Notes: generated by a model from the sequence alone, not told the origin. A DNA stretch of 36,267 bases from Candidatus Omnitrophota bacterium (GCA_015232565.1 JADFZK010000032.1:1-36267), one strand, 5' to 3'; positions 9,111 to 16,445 are shown, numbered from the stretch's first letter. Program-made: numbers and translations.

Positions 9111-9695
9111 ATGAGAAAACTTAAGCTGTTCTGGGCGGGGGTGGCGTTCTTGGGTGCGGCTTTTATGGTTATGCCGTTGGCTGGTGCCGAGGAAATGCCG
9201 CTGGCGGTCACGGTGTTCCATCCTTTACAGTTGCCGGATGAGACTTTTGATGTGGGCGTTCTGCGTTTGAACCTTTTTTATGGCGTGAATAGTACCGTAC
9301 ATTTTATTGACCTGGGCGTGATCAACAAGACCACGGTTGACCAGGGCGGTTTTCAGTTCGGCGTGGTTAACCTGGTGGACGGTTATTTTCACGGCTGGCA
9401 GGAAGGCCTGGTGAATATTGTGGGTGGGGACTTTGTGGGCTTCCAGGATGGTGTTTTTAATTCGGTGCATGGTAACTTTACCGGCTGGCAGAACGGTACA
9501 GTGAACATCACCGGAGGCGACCTGGCCGGCATTCAAACTGGCTTGTGGAACCAGGTGAATACCACGGCAACCGGCCTGCAACTGGGGTTGGTGAATATCG
9601 CCGGTGGGTTAAGCGGTTTTCAGGTCGGGGTTTTGAATTTCAACAAGTCCAAAGACCCGCTGGGCTTCTTTCCGGTAATAAACTTTTCGTTCTGA
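9111..9695 (+). CDS. Exported surface-repeat protein (LA_2272-like)
   Basis: 194 residues with a signal peptide ending near A-G-A-E-E (residue ~27). From residue ~80 onward it consists of short tandem units of about 15-20 residues with the pattern G-[FLW]-Q-x-G-x-[VW]-N-x-x-x-G, for example G-F-Q-D-G-V-F-N and G-L-Q-L-G-L-V-N. This resembles the LA_2272-type surface repeat family found in Leptospira and other bacteria, with predicted beta-structure on the cell surface or outer membrane. The chain ends in N-F-S-F, with a terminal Phe as in outer-membrane beta-barrel proteins. AAGGAG lies 8 nt before the ATG, and a strong terminator follows. Biochemical role unknown. Confidence 0.75.
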   Translation: MRKLKLFWAGVAFLGAAFMVMPLAGAEEMPLAVTVFHPLQLPDETFDVGVLRLNLFYGVNSTVHFIDLGVINKTTVDQGGFQFGVVNLVDGYFHGWQEGLVNIVGGDFVGFQDGVFNSVHGNFTGWQNGTVNITGGDLAGIQTGLWNQVNTTATGLQLGLVNIAGGLSGFQVGVLNFNKSKDPLGFFPVINFSF

Positions 9696-9720
9696 TCCGT
9701 TAGTACTTTTTCGTTCCATG

Positions 9721-9771
9721 AACCCTGACTTTCCTGGTGCCAACCTGGCCCCTGGGAAGTCAGGGTTTCTT
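9721..9771 (+). terminator. Intrinsic terminator after the surface-repeat gene
   Basis: AACCCTGACTT (9721-9731) pairs perfectly with AAGTCAGGGTT (9757-9767), extended inward by TCC/GGG, and the stem runs into TTTCTTTATT. It separates the surface-repeat gene from the FadL-family gene. Confidence 0.85.
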
Positions 9772-9813
9772 TATTAGAGGGGGCCGTATAAAATAAATCA
9801 AATTCTTGATGAA

Positions 9814-9841
9814 TTGTCAATCCGATGTGTTAGATTATAAA
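9814..9841 (+). promoter_or_regulatory. Sigma-70-type promoter of the FadL-family gene
   Basis: TTGTCA (9814-9819), 16-nt spacer, TATAAA (9836-9841), about 115 nt before the start codon. A weaker second candidate, TTGACG (9844-9849) with TGATAA (9867-9872), lies just downstream. The upstream terminator means this gene needs its own promoter. Confidence 0.55.
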
Positions 9842-9956
9842 TATTGACGTAAAAAATATGTCGTTTTGATAAAAAGTTAATTCGGGTGAGACGGTTAAAA
9901 GAATGGCCAATGAAGCAGTTTAAAAACGTAATTTATAATTAACCATCGGAGGGTAT

Positions 9957-11270
9957 ATGCGTAATTTAACAGGAGTGGTTTTAAGGGTATTTATGGTGTT
10001 GGTCATTGGCGCGGGGCCGGCCCTGGCGGCGGGTTCGGGGGCGTACCGCATAGAAGTGCCCGACGCCGGAGCGGTGGGTAAAGGTTCGGCTTTTGCCGGG
10101 CAGGCCAATACCCCGGCCGCGGTGTATTATAACCCGGCGGGTATGACCCAGATAGTGGGGCAGGCGGTCTCGGTAGGGCTTAGTCTTATTGAGCCGCACA
10201 CGACTTATAAAAGCACCAATACTGCGGATGCCATGCAGATGAAGCGCGGGGATTTTCCTATTCCCAATTTCTTTTATGTTACCCGGCTGGGCACCGAGAA
10301 CGTGGCCTTGGGTATCGGCACCACCACGGCCTGGGGTTTGACCACGGAATGGATGCCCGACAGTGTTTTGCGCTATACCGCCACCAAGACCGAAATGATC
10401 AATCACGATTATTATATTTCCGCCGCGTATAAAATTAACGAGCAATGGTCCGCGGCTCTGGGGTTGAATATCGATCAGTCCAAGGTGGTAATGGAAAGAA
10501 AAATGAGCCCGGATGCCGTAGGCGGTTCTGTTGACGGCAATATTCGTTTGGCCGGGGGAGATACCGCCGCCGGTTTTCTGGCGGCCACCATGTTCAAGCT
10601 TAATGCCAAACATCAGTTTGGTTTAATGTATCGCAGTGCGATCCATCAGAAGTTAAAGGGGAAGGTTCATATTGACAACATGGATCCGAATTTTGTTGGG
10701 GCAGGGATTTTCCCTAGTACTTCTTATGAAACTGATGTTATGGTTAAATCTATTTTGCCTCAGGCGCTTATTTTTGGTTATAGTTTCAAGCCTGATGAGA
10801 AATGGACCATTAACATGGACGTGGAGTGGACCGACTGGAGTTCCATGCGCCAGATAGCCCCCACTTATACTTCCGAGACTGATACCGATATTTTAGGGGT
10901 TTTGCAGAATGGTTATCCGGTAAACAAGGATTGGCACAGTTCCCTGGCTTTCGCGATGGGTGTGGAATTTGCGGTTACCGATCGCTGGCGCTTGCGCACC
11001 GGTACTTATATTCATCAAAGCCCGGTTCCCAAATCGACCTGGGATCCGAGTGTGCCGGATTCCGATTCGCTGGCGCTTACTATGGGTACCGGATACGATC
11101 TTACCAAAGACCTCACGCTTGACGTGGCCTGGTCGGGTATCATTTATAAAACGCGCACTGTTAACAATAATGTCGGAAATAGTAACGGAGATGGTCAATT
11201 AACTTCTGTAGACGGCAAATACCGGCAGTGGATAAACCTGATGTACGCTACGGCAACCTACAAGTTCTAA
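9957..11270 (+). CDS. Outer-membrane transport protein, FadL/OmpP1 family
   Basis: 437 residues, the usual length for FadL. A signal peptide (..A-G-P-A-L-A-A-G) is followed by the N-terminal family hallmark: S-G-A-Y, G-K-G-S-A-F-A-G-Q-A and the N-P-A-G-M motif (P-A-A-V-Y-Y-N-P-A-G-M). The remainder alternates amphipathic beta-strands and the chain ends in Y-K-F, as in outer-membrane barrels recognised by BamA. FadL proteins form 14-stranded channels that take up fatty acids or other hydrophobic compounds; the substrate cannot be told from sequence. GGAGG lies ~4 nt before the ATG. A signalling operon follows after a hairpin, so co-regulation is possible but not shown. Confidence 0.9.
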   Translation: MRNLTGVVLRVFMVLVIGAGPALAAGSGAYRIEVPDAGAVGKGSAFAGQANTPAAVYYNPAGMTQIVGQAVSVGLSLIEPHTTYKSTNTADAMQMKRGDFPIPNFFYVTRLGTENVALGIGTTTAWGLTTEWMPDSVLRYTATKTEMINHDYYISAAYKINEQWSAALGLNIDQSKVVMERKMSPDAVGGSVDGNIRLAGGDTAAGFLAATMFKLNAKHQFGLMYRSAIHQKLKGKVHIDNMDPNFVGAGIFPSTSYETDVMVKSILPQALIFGYSFKPDEKWTINMDVEWTDWSSMRQIAPTYTSETDTDILGVLQNGYPVNKDWHSSLAFAMGVEFAVTDRWRLRTGTYIHQSPVPKSTWDPSVPDSDSLALTMGTGYDLTKDLTLDVAWSGIIYKTRTVNNNVGNSNGDGQLTSVDGKYRQWINLMYATATYKF

Positions 11271-11274
11271 GAGA

Positions 11275-11306
11275 CCGCACAGGTAGTAAGATCTACGCTG
11301 GTGCGG
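11275..11306 (+). other. Hairpin between the FadL-family gene and the receiver operon
   Basis: CCGCAC (11275-11280) pairs with GTGCGG (11301-11306) and an inner stem GTAG/CTAC (11283-11286 with 11293-11296) stacks inside. No T-run follows, so it is at best an attenuating or processing structure in a read-through transcript. Confidence 0.45.
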
Positions 11307-11342
11307 CCGGAGTTGTTAGCCGGTAAGAGAGGAAGAATATTA

Positions 11343-11990
11343 ATGACAACTTTGCGTGAAAAATATCACGAGGTAGGCAATAAGCTTAACACGGCTTTGA
11401 TGGGGGTGGGTATCGCCAAGAGGTATATTGAAACTCTGGAGCCCACCGCCGGTAACGAGGAGATAATTAAGGAATCCATCCACAGTTGTGCCCTGGCCGA
11501 GAAGGCTTTGCTGGAGCTGGACGAATCGATCTCGCGCTTAAAAAGCCTGTCGTACCGTTTTGCTGATCCCGATGCCGCCGTGACACTGCAGGCGGCGCGT
11601 TCCGGGAGGGAGAATGCCGCGATCTCGATCCTGATAGTCGACGATGAGCCGGAAATATGCGAGCTGGTTAAACAGCTCTACGAAAAGCGCGGGTTTGCGG
11701 TTTCCCTGGCTTTGGGGGGGGTGGCGGCTATTGCCCAGATAAAGGCGACCCGGCCGGATATTGTTTTGCTCGACTTGCATCTTAACGACCGGGTGGATGG
11801 CGTGGATGTTCTGCGGTATATTCGTAAGGAGCACCCGGGTATGCGTTGTGTTGTAATTACGCGCGAGGACGACGCGGCGCGCATCAAGGATGTTACCGAC
11901 CTCGGCCCCGACGATATTCTTATCAAGCCGGTGATGGCTTCCCAGCTGGACGCCAAGGTAAATAGCCTCGTGGCCGGGCTGGGTAAATAA
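11343..11990 (+). CDS. Receiver-domain protein with N-terminal DHp-like helix
   Basis: 215 residues from ATG 11343, which has GAGGAAG ahead of it; an earlier in-frame GTG at 11301 has no ribosome site. Residues 1-80 are helical and begin with Y-H-E-V-G-N-K-L-N. H9-E10-x-x-N13 matches the H-[ED]-x-x-[NT] phospho-acceptor/phosphatase signature of histidine-kinase DHp helices. No ATPase domain follows. Residues ~95-212 are a complete receiver: D100-D101, phospho-acceptor D144 (L-L-D-L-H-L), T173 and K195 (L-I-K-P-V). It is the first gene of a three-gene run with gaps of 2 and 12 nt. The likely role is a phospho-relay or phosphatase intermediate fed by a kinase encoded elsewhere. Confidence 0.85.
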   Translation: MTTLREKYHEVGNKLNTALMGVGIAKRYIETLEPTAGNEEIIKESIHSCALAEKALLELDESISRLKSLSYRFADPDAAVTLQAARSGRENAAISILIVDDEPEICELVKQLYEKRGFAVSLALGGVAAIAQIKATRPDIVLLDLHLNDRVDGVDVLRYIRKEHPGMRCVVITREDDAARIKDVTDLGPDDILIKPVMASQLDAKVNSLVAGLGK

Positions 11991-11992
11991 GT

Positions 11993-12448
11993 ATGCCCGA
12001 TCCAGCCTGCCCTTTGGCCGCATTATGGGCGCAGATCAGCCGGGACGGTATCCGGGTGCCCAAAGAAGTGTGGGCCGCCTGGTTTGGCACCACCGGAGCC
12101 AGCGTGAACGAGATCCGGGCTATTGCCGGCAGTATGCCGGGTGAGCCTATATCCCTTAAACAAGCTAATGAAATCAGTATCCGTGTTAATTTGCTGGCCA
12201 GGGTATTCAAGGATATCCGCCGTTCGCCCAACCAGGACAGCCGGGTAGAAGCCGGCATGATAATACTCAACCCTACTGTCAAAGACCTGATGGCGCATTA
12301 TGTGGGTAATAATCTTTACAAGATCGCGCTGATGGTCGATGTGTATGAGCAGAACCCGGCTCCGGTAGCCGCCGAGGTCCGGGGTAAGACCATCGCCTGC
12401 CTGGACGCGATCGATGTTTTCATCAAGCGCCTGGAACAGGAAACTTGA
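11993..12448 (+). CDS. Helical protein of the signalling operon with H-x-x-x-N motif
   Basis: 151 residues, starting 2 nt after the upstream receiver gene, so it is translationally coupled. I recognise no named family. Predicted mostly helical. The C-terminal half contains A-H-Y-V-G-N-N-L-Y-K-I, with H102 and N106 spaced exactly as in H-E-V-G-N-K-L of the upstream protein and H-K-I-S-N-L-L of the protein at 14142. It is followed by a second helix ending in V-F-I-K-R-L-E-Q. Two helices with one histidine would suit a histidine-phosphotransfer or DHp-like hairpin. The N-terminal third (residues ~10-75) could be a small interaction or DNA-binding helical domain, which I cannot assign. No ATP-binding motif is present. 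Confidence 0.75.
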   Translation: MPDPACPLAALWAQISRDGIRVPKEVWAAWFGTTGASVNEIRAIAGSMPGEPISLKQANEISIRVNLLARVFKDIRRSPNQDSRVEAGMIILNPTVKDLMAHYVGNNLYKIALMVDVYEQNPAPVAAEVRGKTIACLDAIDVFIKRLEQET

Positions 12449-12460
12449 ATAAAGCAAACT

Positions 12461-12877
12461 ATGAATAATGAGCCGGTGCGGATACCCAGGATACTGATTG
12501 TTGACGACGAGAAAGACGTTCGGTCGAGCATTGCCGATTTTCTGGGCAAGCGGATCGCCTGCGAGATAGTGCAGAAGCCGGATGGTAAAGAAGCCCTGGA
12601 CCTGCTGGATCGTGAAGAGTTCCAGGTGGTCCTGCTGGACCAGAACATGCCTGGTATCGACGGGTTCACTATCCTGGAACATGTGCGCAGTAAAATGCCC
12701 CGGACTATCGTGATAATGATCACCGGCCTGGGCGGGCCGGCCCAATCGTATAAGGTGGAACGCCTGGGGGGGATCTACATGGCCAAGCCGGTGGCGTTAA
12801 AAGCGCTTCAGCTTACTATTGAGCGTGAACTGACGAAACTGGGCGGGTTCGAGGTCAGGGCTCTTAAGCCGGTTTGA
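12461..12877 (+). CDS. Stand-alone response-regulator receiver (CheY-like)
   Basis: 138 residues, nearly all receiver domain: I-L-I-V-D-D-E with D15/D16, phospho-acceptor D60 in V-L-L-D-Q-N-M-P-G, T88 (M-I-T-G) and K109 (M-A-K-P-V). There is no output domain, so it would act by protein contact or in a phosphorelay. It follows the previous gene by 12 nt without a clear ribosome site. Its last 14 nt overlap the 3' end of the convergent XRE-cupin gene. Confidence 0.9.
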   Translation: MNNEPVRIPRILIVDDEKDVRSSIADFLGKRIACEIVQKPDGKEALDLLDREEFQVVLLDQNMPGIDGFTILEHVRSKMPRTIVIMITGLGGPAQSYKVERLGGIYMAKPVALKALQLTIERELTKLGGFEVRALKPV

Positions 12878-13484
12878 TATCCGGGTTGTTTTCCGGCGCC
12901 AGGAAAAGGTCGCTGTTAACGGCCGGAGAGTGGATAATGTATAACACCGTGGTGCCTTTGTAGGCGTTCGCGAAACAATGCTTTTGGCGCGCATCGAACG
13001 AGAAAGCCGCGCCCTTGTAAAAGGTTTTCTTTTCTTCACCCAGCGCCCCCGTAACTGATAAACTCACGCCTCCCATTATTACCGCGCACCATTTTACCGA
13101 CTTTGGGCCATCCGGACGGTCTTGTTCAGGGGTGGTGCGGCCGCCCCGCTTTAACACCAGTTTGCCGGGCATGAAGGGCAAATGGTTTTCCAGCGCCCGC
13201 AGTACGGCTTTATCGTTGTATGTAAAGGCCCCGAGAGTTTCTTCCTGTTCCAGTTCTTGCGAATCGGTATTGGCGCGCAGTTCGCAGGTGCGCATTCCCA
13301 GGATTATGGCGATCTGATTCAGAGTGCGTTCCCGGGCGCAGGCGTGATTGTTTATTATTTGCGACAGGGTACGATAGTTTACGGCTTTGTCTTCAAAAAT
13401 AGCGGTCAGCTCACGGTGAAAGGCGCTGACATTCCGGAAGCGGCTCGCTTTGATCAGTTCGCGTATTTTTTCGCCAAGTTTCAT
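12864..13484 (-). CDS. XRE-family regulator with C-terminal cupin domain
   Basis: 206 residues on the minus strand, AGGAGG 5 nt before the ATG. Residues ~1-75 form a helix-turn-helix: K-I-R-E-L-I at the start, Y-R-T-L-S-Q-I-I-N-N as the probable recognition region, then T-L-N-Q-I-A-I-I-L-G. Residues ~110-200 look like a cupin barrel (G-G-V-S-L-S-V-T-G, F-Y-K-G-A-A-F-S-F-D-A, H-C-F-A-N). Such XRE-cupin proteins are usually repressors or activators that sense a small ligand. It is divergent from the small-ORF operon at 13728, with a repeated ATGATGTTT 9-mer in the shared region, and it has its own promoter there. It probably regulates both sides; the ligand is unknown. Confidence 0.85.
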   Translation of the reverse strand: MKLGEKIRELIKASRFRNVSAFHRELTAIFEDKAVNYRTLSQIINNHACARERTLNQIAIILGMRTCELRANTDSQELEQEETLGAFTYNDKAVLRALENHLPFMPGKLVLKRGGRTTPEQDRPDGPKSVKWCAVIMGGVSLSVTGALGEEKKTFYKGAAFSFDARQKHCFANAYKGTTVLYIIHSPAVNSDLFLAPENNPDIKPA

Positions 13485-13511
13485 AAGCCTCCTACGTTAT
13501 CCTCACTACAA

Positions 13512-13540
13512 AATATATATTCACTTGGGGGGAAAGTCAA
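13512..13540 (-). promoter_or_regulatory. Promoter of the XRE-cupin gene
   Basis: Read on the minus strand: TTGACT (plus 13535-13540), 17-nt spacer, TATATT (plus 13512-13517). The start codon is ~28 nt further on. A copy of ATGATGTTT (13549-13557) sits just upstream of the -35 box. Confidence 0.7.
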
Positions 13541-13548
13541 GAAAATAT

Positions 13549-13672
13549 ATGATGTTTATTTCATTCCGAAAAATAAATAGTCATTAGTTGCGTGTATTGG
13601 AATGGAAGATATTGCGATATATTGCCTTATGACAAATGATGTTTTATTGTTGCCAGACTTGACAAACATCAT
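13549..13672. promoter_or_regulatory. Candidate operator: three copies of ATGATGTTT
   Basis: ATGATGTTT occurs at 13549-13557 and 13636-13644 and inverted (AAACATCAT) at 13664-13672. All are inside the 243-nt divergent region between the XRE-cupin gene and the small-ORF operon. The inverted copy starts at the last base of the -35 box of the rightward promoter. Copies 2 and 3 form an inverted pair 28 nt apart (centre to centre). This placement suits autoregulation and control of the divergent operon by the XRE-cupin protein (inference). Confidence 0.5.
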
Positions 13673-13687
13673 AGTATGTGGCATCCT
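13659..13687 (+). promoter_or_regulatory. Promoter of the small-ORF operon
   Basis: TTGACA (13659-13664), 17-nt spacer, CATCCT (13682-13687), about 40 nt before the ATG at 13728. The layout and several bases (TTGACAAAC at the left end, GG before the -10) match the promoter at 2591. Confidence 0.6.
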
Positions 13688-13727
13688 TGTATCAAACGCA
13701 TATGAATGTTAAAGAAAGGAGATTATT

Positions 13728-13832
13728 ATGTTTGAACGTTTAATGGTCAGCCGTTGGAGAAAGTCCTTCTATAATGATCCGGTTCCGGGCGATTCGTTCC
13801 CGCATCCGTTCTTTCTAAAGGATCGTATATGA
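13728..13832 (+). CDS. Small ORF (34 aa), first gene of a coupled pair
   Basis: 34 codons beginning M-F-E-R-L-M-V-S-R-W-R-K. It has a strong ribosome site (AAAGGAGA, ~6 nt before ATG) and a promoter. Its stop overlaps the next start as ATGA, so it is translationally coupled to the 75-residue protein. No signal peptide or membrane segment; basic N-half and Pro/Phe-rich C-half (F-P-H-P-F-F). It may be a real microprotein or a leader peptide controlling the second gene. Support is the context rather than similarity. Confidence 0.55.
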   Translation: MFERLMVSRWRKSFYNDPVPGDSFPHPFFLKDRI

Positions 13833-14056
13833 GGGTACTGATGATACTGAACCAGAACACTAAAGAAATACGGGTGATGGTAAAGTTAAAAGAGGCTCGC
13901 ATGAAGAGCGCGGTGATCTCGTTGCTGGAGGATAATCGCGGCCGGGAAGCTTTCGAATTATTACGTTCCAAAGCCGAAGTGGAGGCCTATTTCCCGGTGG
14001 GTTCCAGGTTACGGGTGCGGCCTGATGTTACCTTGTTCGAGGATATGTGCCGGTAA
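13829..14056 (+). CDS. Small conserved-looking protein of unknown function (75 aa)
   Basis: 75 residues starting in an ATGA overlap with the preceding small ORF. The composition is charged and soluble: strand-like M-R-V-L-M-I-L-N-Q and K-E-I-R-V-M-V-K-L-K, a helix A-F-E-L-L-R-S-K-A-E-V-E-A-Y, then a basic turn L-R-V-R-P-D. I recognise no family. It is probably under control of the divergent XRE-cupin regulator. An 85-nt gap with its own promoter separates it from the receiver gene at 14142. Confidence 0.65.
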   Translation: MRVLMILNQNTKEIRVMVKLKEARMKSAVISLLEDNRGREAFELLRSKAEVEAYFPVGSRLRVRPDVTLFEDMCR

Positions 14057-14105
14057 GGGATGTGTATTTACGGGCCTGCGGGCGGGGGTTAAATATCAAG
14101 TAATG

Positions 14106-14133
14106 TTGGTATTAACCCCGGGGTTATGATAAT
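14106..14133 (+). promoter_or_regulatory. Promoter with spacer palindrome, near-leaderless
   Basis: TTGGTA (14106-14111), 16-nt spacer, GATAAT (14128-14133). The perfect palindrome TAACCCCGGGGTTA (14113-14126) fills the spacer. The expected transcription start (~14140) is only 2 nt from the ATG at 14142, which has no ribosome site. Confidence 0.45.
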
Positions 14134-14141
14134 CTTTTTCT

Positions 14142-14798
14142 ATGCCAAGCCAACGCATACTTGTCGTCGAGGATGAGCCGGATGTTTGCGCGGTTTTACA
14201 TTCTTTTCTGGGCCGGCGCGGTTACGAGGTTTCCACTACCGCCAGCGGCGCCGAAGCCTTAAAACTGATCAGTGTTATCCGGCCCGACCTGGTCCTGCTG
14301 GACGTTACCCTTTATGAGATGAACGGGATCGAGGCGCTTAAGGAATTGCGCAAGCGCGATCAAAGCACTAAAGTCCTCTTGATCACCGGCCAGTTGCTGG
14401 AGGATGCCCAGGTTGCGGAGGTGCTGTCCTTAGGGGCTTTGGCGATCTTGCGGAAACCAATATCTTTATTGCGCCTGGAAGAACTGATCGTTGCGGCCGT
14501 CGGGAAAGTACCCTTTGCGGCGCCGGCTTGCACCGGCCAGAACTCCCTGGCCAAAGACGCGGATGGGCGTAACCTGCACAAGATATCCAATTTGCTGGCG
14601 GTCATCAGGAATTCCTGCGAGGCTTTTGTGCTCGATGAAGAGGAAGGGTTCCATAAGGCCGGGGCGGCCAGTGAAATAAGGGCGGAGTCAACACGCGTTA
14701 TGCGTGGCATTATTGATAATGTCGACCGGATAACCGAGCGCCTGGCGGGCGTGAATTCCGGAGCGCATAAAAATATGGAGGATCAGAATGGCAAATGA
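14142..14798 (+). CDS. Receiver-domain protein with C-terminal DHp-like helices
   Basis: 218 residues. Residues 4-120 are a full receiver: E10-D11, phospho-acceptor D54 (V-L-L-D-V-T-L), T82 (I-T-G) and K105 (L-R-K-P-I). After a short linker, residues ~143-210 form two helices starting N-L-H-K-I-S-N-L-L, with H146 and N150 in the same H-x-x-x-N spacing as the proteins at 11343 and 11993. Here the order receiver/DHp-like is reversed relative to 11343. No HATPase is present. It overlaps the next gene (small membrane protein) by 11 nt. It likely belongs to the same phosphorelay as the 11.3-12.9 kb operon (inference). Confidence 0.85.
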   Translation: MPSQRILVVEDEPDVCAVLHSFLGRRGYEVSTTASGAEALKLISVIRPDLVLLDVTLYEMNGIEALKELRKRDQSTKVLLITGQLLEDAQVAEVLSLGALAILRKPISLLRLEELIVAAVGKVPFAAPACTGQNSLAKDADGRNLHKISNLLAVIRNSCEAFVLDEEEGFHKAGAASEIRAESTRVMRGIIDNVDRITERLAGVNSGAHKNMEDQNGK

Positions 14799-15009
14799 AC
14801 GTCCCTGGTATTTCAAGGATAGCACGGTCATCATGGCGGTGCTGGGCCTGCTGATCTTTGCGCTTCCGCTGGTATGGTTTAATCCGCACTACTCCTGGCG
14901 CACAAAGATCGTGGTCTCGGTGATCGTCCTGGTGGCCACTTACTACACCTGGCAGTTAACAGTCGGCACGCTCAAGGCCCTGGAGTCGTATTCGGATTTC
15001 CTGAAATAA
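14788..15009 (+). CDS. Small membrane protein (73 aa)
   Basis: 73 residues with two predicted transmembrane helices (about 14-32 and 40-58: V-I-M-A-V-L-G-L-L-I-F-A-L-P-L-V and I-V-V-S-V-I-V-L-V-A-T-Y-Y). The loop is short, with Trp/His/Tyr. Its start lies 11 nt inside the preceding receiver gene, with GGAGG 7 nt upstream, so the two are coupled. It may anchor or sense for that receiver; no family recognised. Confidence 0.75.
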   Translation: MANERPWYFKDSTVIMAVLGLLIFALPLVWFNPHYSWRTKIVVSVIVLVATYYTWQLTVGTLKALESYSDFLK

Positions 15010-15058
15010 TGCGTTCACTGAATTGGGGTGGGGCAAAAAGTCCGGTTGTTGTAGTAAG

Positions 15059-15087
15059 TTGACAAACGTACGCCAATGGCGTATACT
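15059..15087 (+). promoter_or_regulatory. HigBA-type promoter with operator palindrome
   Basis: TTGACA (15059-15064), 17-nt spacer, TATACT (15082-15087). The perfect palindrome TACGCCAATGGCGTA (15069-15083) lies in the spacer and touches the -10, the expected place for autorepression by the toxin-antitoxin complex. The predicted transcript start (~15094) favours ATG 15113 as the toxin start. Confidence 0.75.
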
Positions 15088-15112
15088 TGGTAATGAAGGG
15101 ATGAAGGATGTC

Positions 15113-15430
15113 ATGGAGATAATAGAAGCGCCGATTTTCACAAAGCGTATCGTAGACATCCTTTCTGATGATGAATACAGGGAATTGCAGTGGGCTTTGA
15201 TTGCCAATCCTACTGCTGGAGCGGTTATTCCTGGAGGGCATGGTCTAAGGAAATTACGCTGGGCGCTTGCAGGGGGTGGGAAAAGCGGTGGTTTGCGAAT
15301 CATCTATTACTTGGTTACGAAGGACGAGAAGATCTATTTGATCCTTCCTTTCAAGAAGTCGGAGCAGGAGGATCTTACAAAGGTGCAGTTAAAAGTGTTA
15401 AGCGATTATGTGAAAGCAGGTGTGTTATGA
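15113..15430 (+). CDS. higB: HigB/RelE-like toxin
   Basis: 105 residues from ATG 15113 (AAGGA 4 nt upstream; ATG 15101 is the alternative but leaves almost no leader after the promoter). The family pattern is clear: D-E-Y-R-E-L-Q-W-A-L, G-G-H-G-L-R-K-L-R-W, G-G-L-R-I-I-Y-Y and I-Y-L-I-L-P-F-K-K-S-E-Q-E-D-L-T. This is the RelE/HigB-type ribosome-dependent mRNA endonuclease class. The toxin gene comes first and overlaps the antitoxin by ATGA, the order typical of higBA. Confidence 0.85.
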   Translation: MEIIEAPIFTKRIVDILSDDEYRELQWALIANPTAGAVIPGGHGLRKLRWALAGGGKSGGLRIIYYLVTKDEKIYLILPFKKSEQEDLTKVQLKVLSDYVKAGVL

Positions 15431-15717
15431 AAGACAAAGATTTTAAAGATCTATTAACGGGCATTGACCAGGCAAGAGCAATACATCGCGGTGATTTGAA
15501 ACCAAGCCGGGTGTTTACCTTCAGCCCTATTGTTGTTAAAAAGATCCGGGAGAAGCTTCATAAGTCTCAAACAGAGTTTGCCCATATGATCGGCGTTAGC
15601 GTCGATACACTCCAAAATTGGGAACAGGGGAGAAGGAAACCGGAAGGCCCCGCTTTGGCTCTTCTCAGGATTGCCGATGTCAGCCCGCAAGCTGTGATGG
15701 AAGCGCTCCACGTTTAA
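15427..15717 (+). CDS. higA: HigA-like antitoxin (XRE HTH)
   Basis: 96 residues, overlapping the toxin stop by ATGA. The C-terminal two thirds are a helix-turn-helix: V-K-K-I-R-E-K-L, S-Q-T-E-F-A-H-M-I-G-V-S, T-L-Q-N-W-E-Q-G-R-R-K-P. These are hallmarks of XRE/HigA antitoxins, which neutralise HigB and, with it, repress the operon. The palindrome at 15069-15083 is the probable binding site. Confidence 0.88.
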   Translation: MKDKDFKDLLTGIDQARAIHRGDLKPSRVFTFSPIVVKKIREKLHKSQTEFAHMIGVSVDTLQNWEQGRRKPEGPALALLRIADVSPQAVMEALHV

Positions 15718-15827
15718 TAGATTCTGTTTTCTAAGAAATCAGGCTGCCCATACGGCCGGGTTAGAAATCGCGTAATTTAAATAGGGACACTAATATGTTA
15801 TATCACCAATAGAGTGAGGATTTACAG

Positions 15828-16445
15828 GTGAAAGAATTGTTAAAGATAAAGTTGGTTCTTGAGACAATTATTAGATCGAGAAATTTATTGGTTCGTTGTT
15901 GGAAGGCAGTTCTTAATTGTCTTGCGTTAATCGGAAAATTGATGCCATTGCTTATTTCTTTAAGCGCTGCTTACTGTAGTTATTGTGCTTATCAGTTTTC
16001 AATCGGAATAAACAGACCTTATGTTTATGTTCAAGGGGTTTCAACAAGAGATATTATGAACGATAAAAGGTTAAAAGATTGGGTTTCGATGAGTGTGGTT
16101 GGCCAACCAGCTCGTATATTGAAAGAAGAATATAAACTTGCCTTTGATTGTAAAGAAGGGCCTTCATTTTTTAGAGAATCGAAGGAAAAGCATTGGGAAA
16201 AGAAGGAATTGCCTCAAATGATTTATCCTGGTTCAAGTGGGTCTGTTGTATACCTGGTGATGCCTTATAATACAGATTCTGCTTTCTCTGATTGTCCTGG
16301 TTTGGAGAGTATTGATCGTCTCGGTGAAGTCGAATATCAGAGTTTAACAGGAACGAAGTATCGATATACAGCAAAATGGAGGCTCTATAGAGGATATTCT
16401 GAGTGGCAACTTTCATTTCAGGATGATGATCAACGCAAGAAATAA
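15828..16445 (+). CDS. Orphan membrane-anchored protein
   Basis: 205 residues from GTG 15828 (AGGA 7 nt upstream). One hydrophobic segment (about 30-57: A-L-I-G-K-L-M-P-L-L-I-S-L-S-A-A-Y) follows a basic N-terminus, so it is an inner-membrane anchor with the C-terminal ~150 residues on one face. That domain has strand-like stretches and ends in a charged tail (D-D-D-Q-R-K-K). Codon use is AT-rich compared with the neighbouring core genes, and it sits between a toxin-antitoxin pair and a tRNA, suggesting acquired DNA. No family recognised. Confidence 0.65.
   Translation: MKELLKIKLVLETIIRSRNLLVRCWKAVLNCLALIGKLMPLLISLSAAYCSYCAYQFSIGINRPYVYVQGVSTRDIMNDKRLKDWVSMSVVGQPARILKEEYKLAFDCKEGPSFFRESKEKHWEKKELPQMIYPGSSGSVVYLVMPYNTDSAFSDCPGLESIDRLGEVEYQSLTGTKYRYTAKWRLYRGYSEWQLSFQDDDQRKK

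Noticed and set aside
12023..12745. 240-codon minus-strand frame opposite the signalling operon
   Set aside because: Covers two recognisable plus-strand genes, one a receiver; shadow composition.
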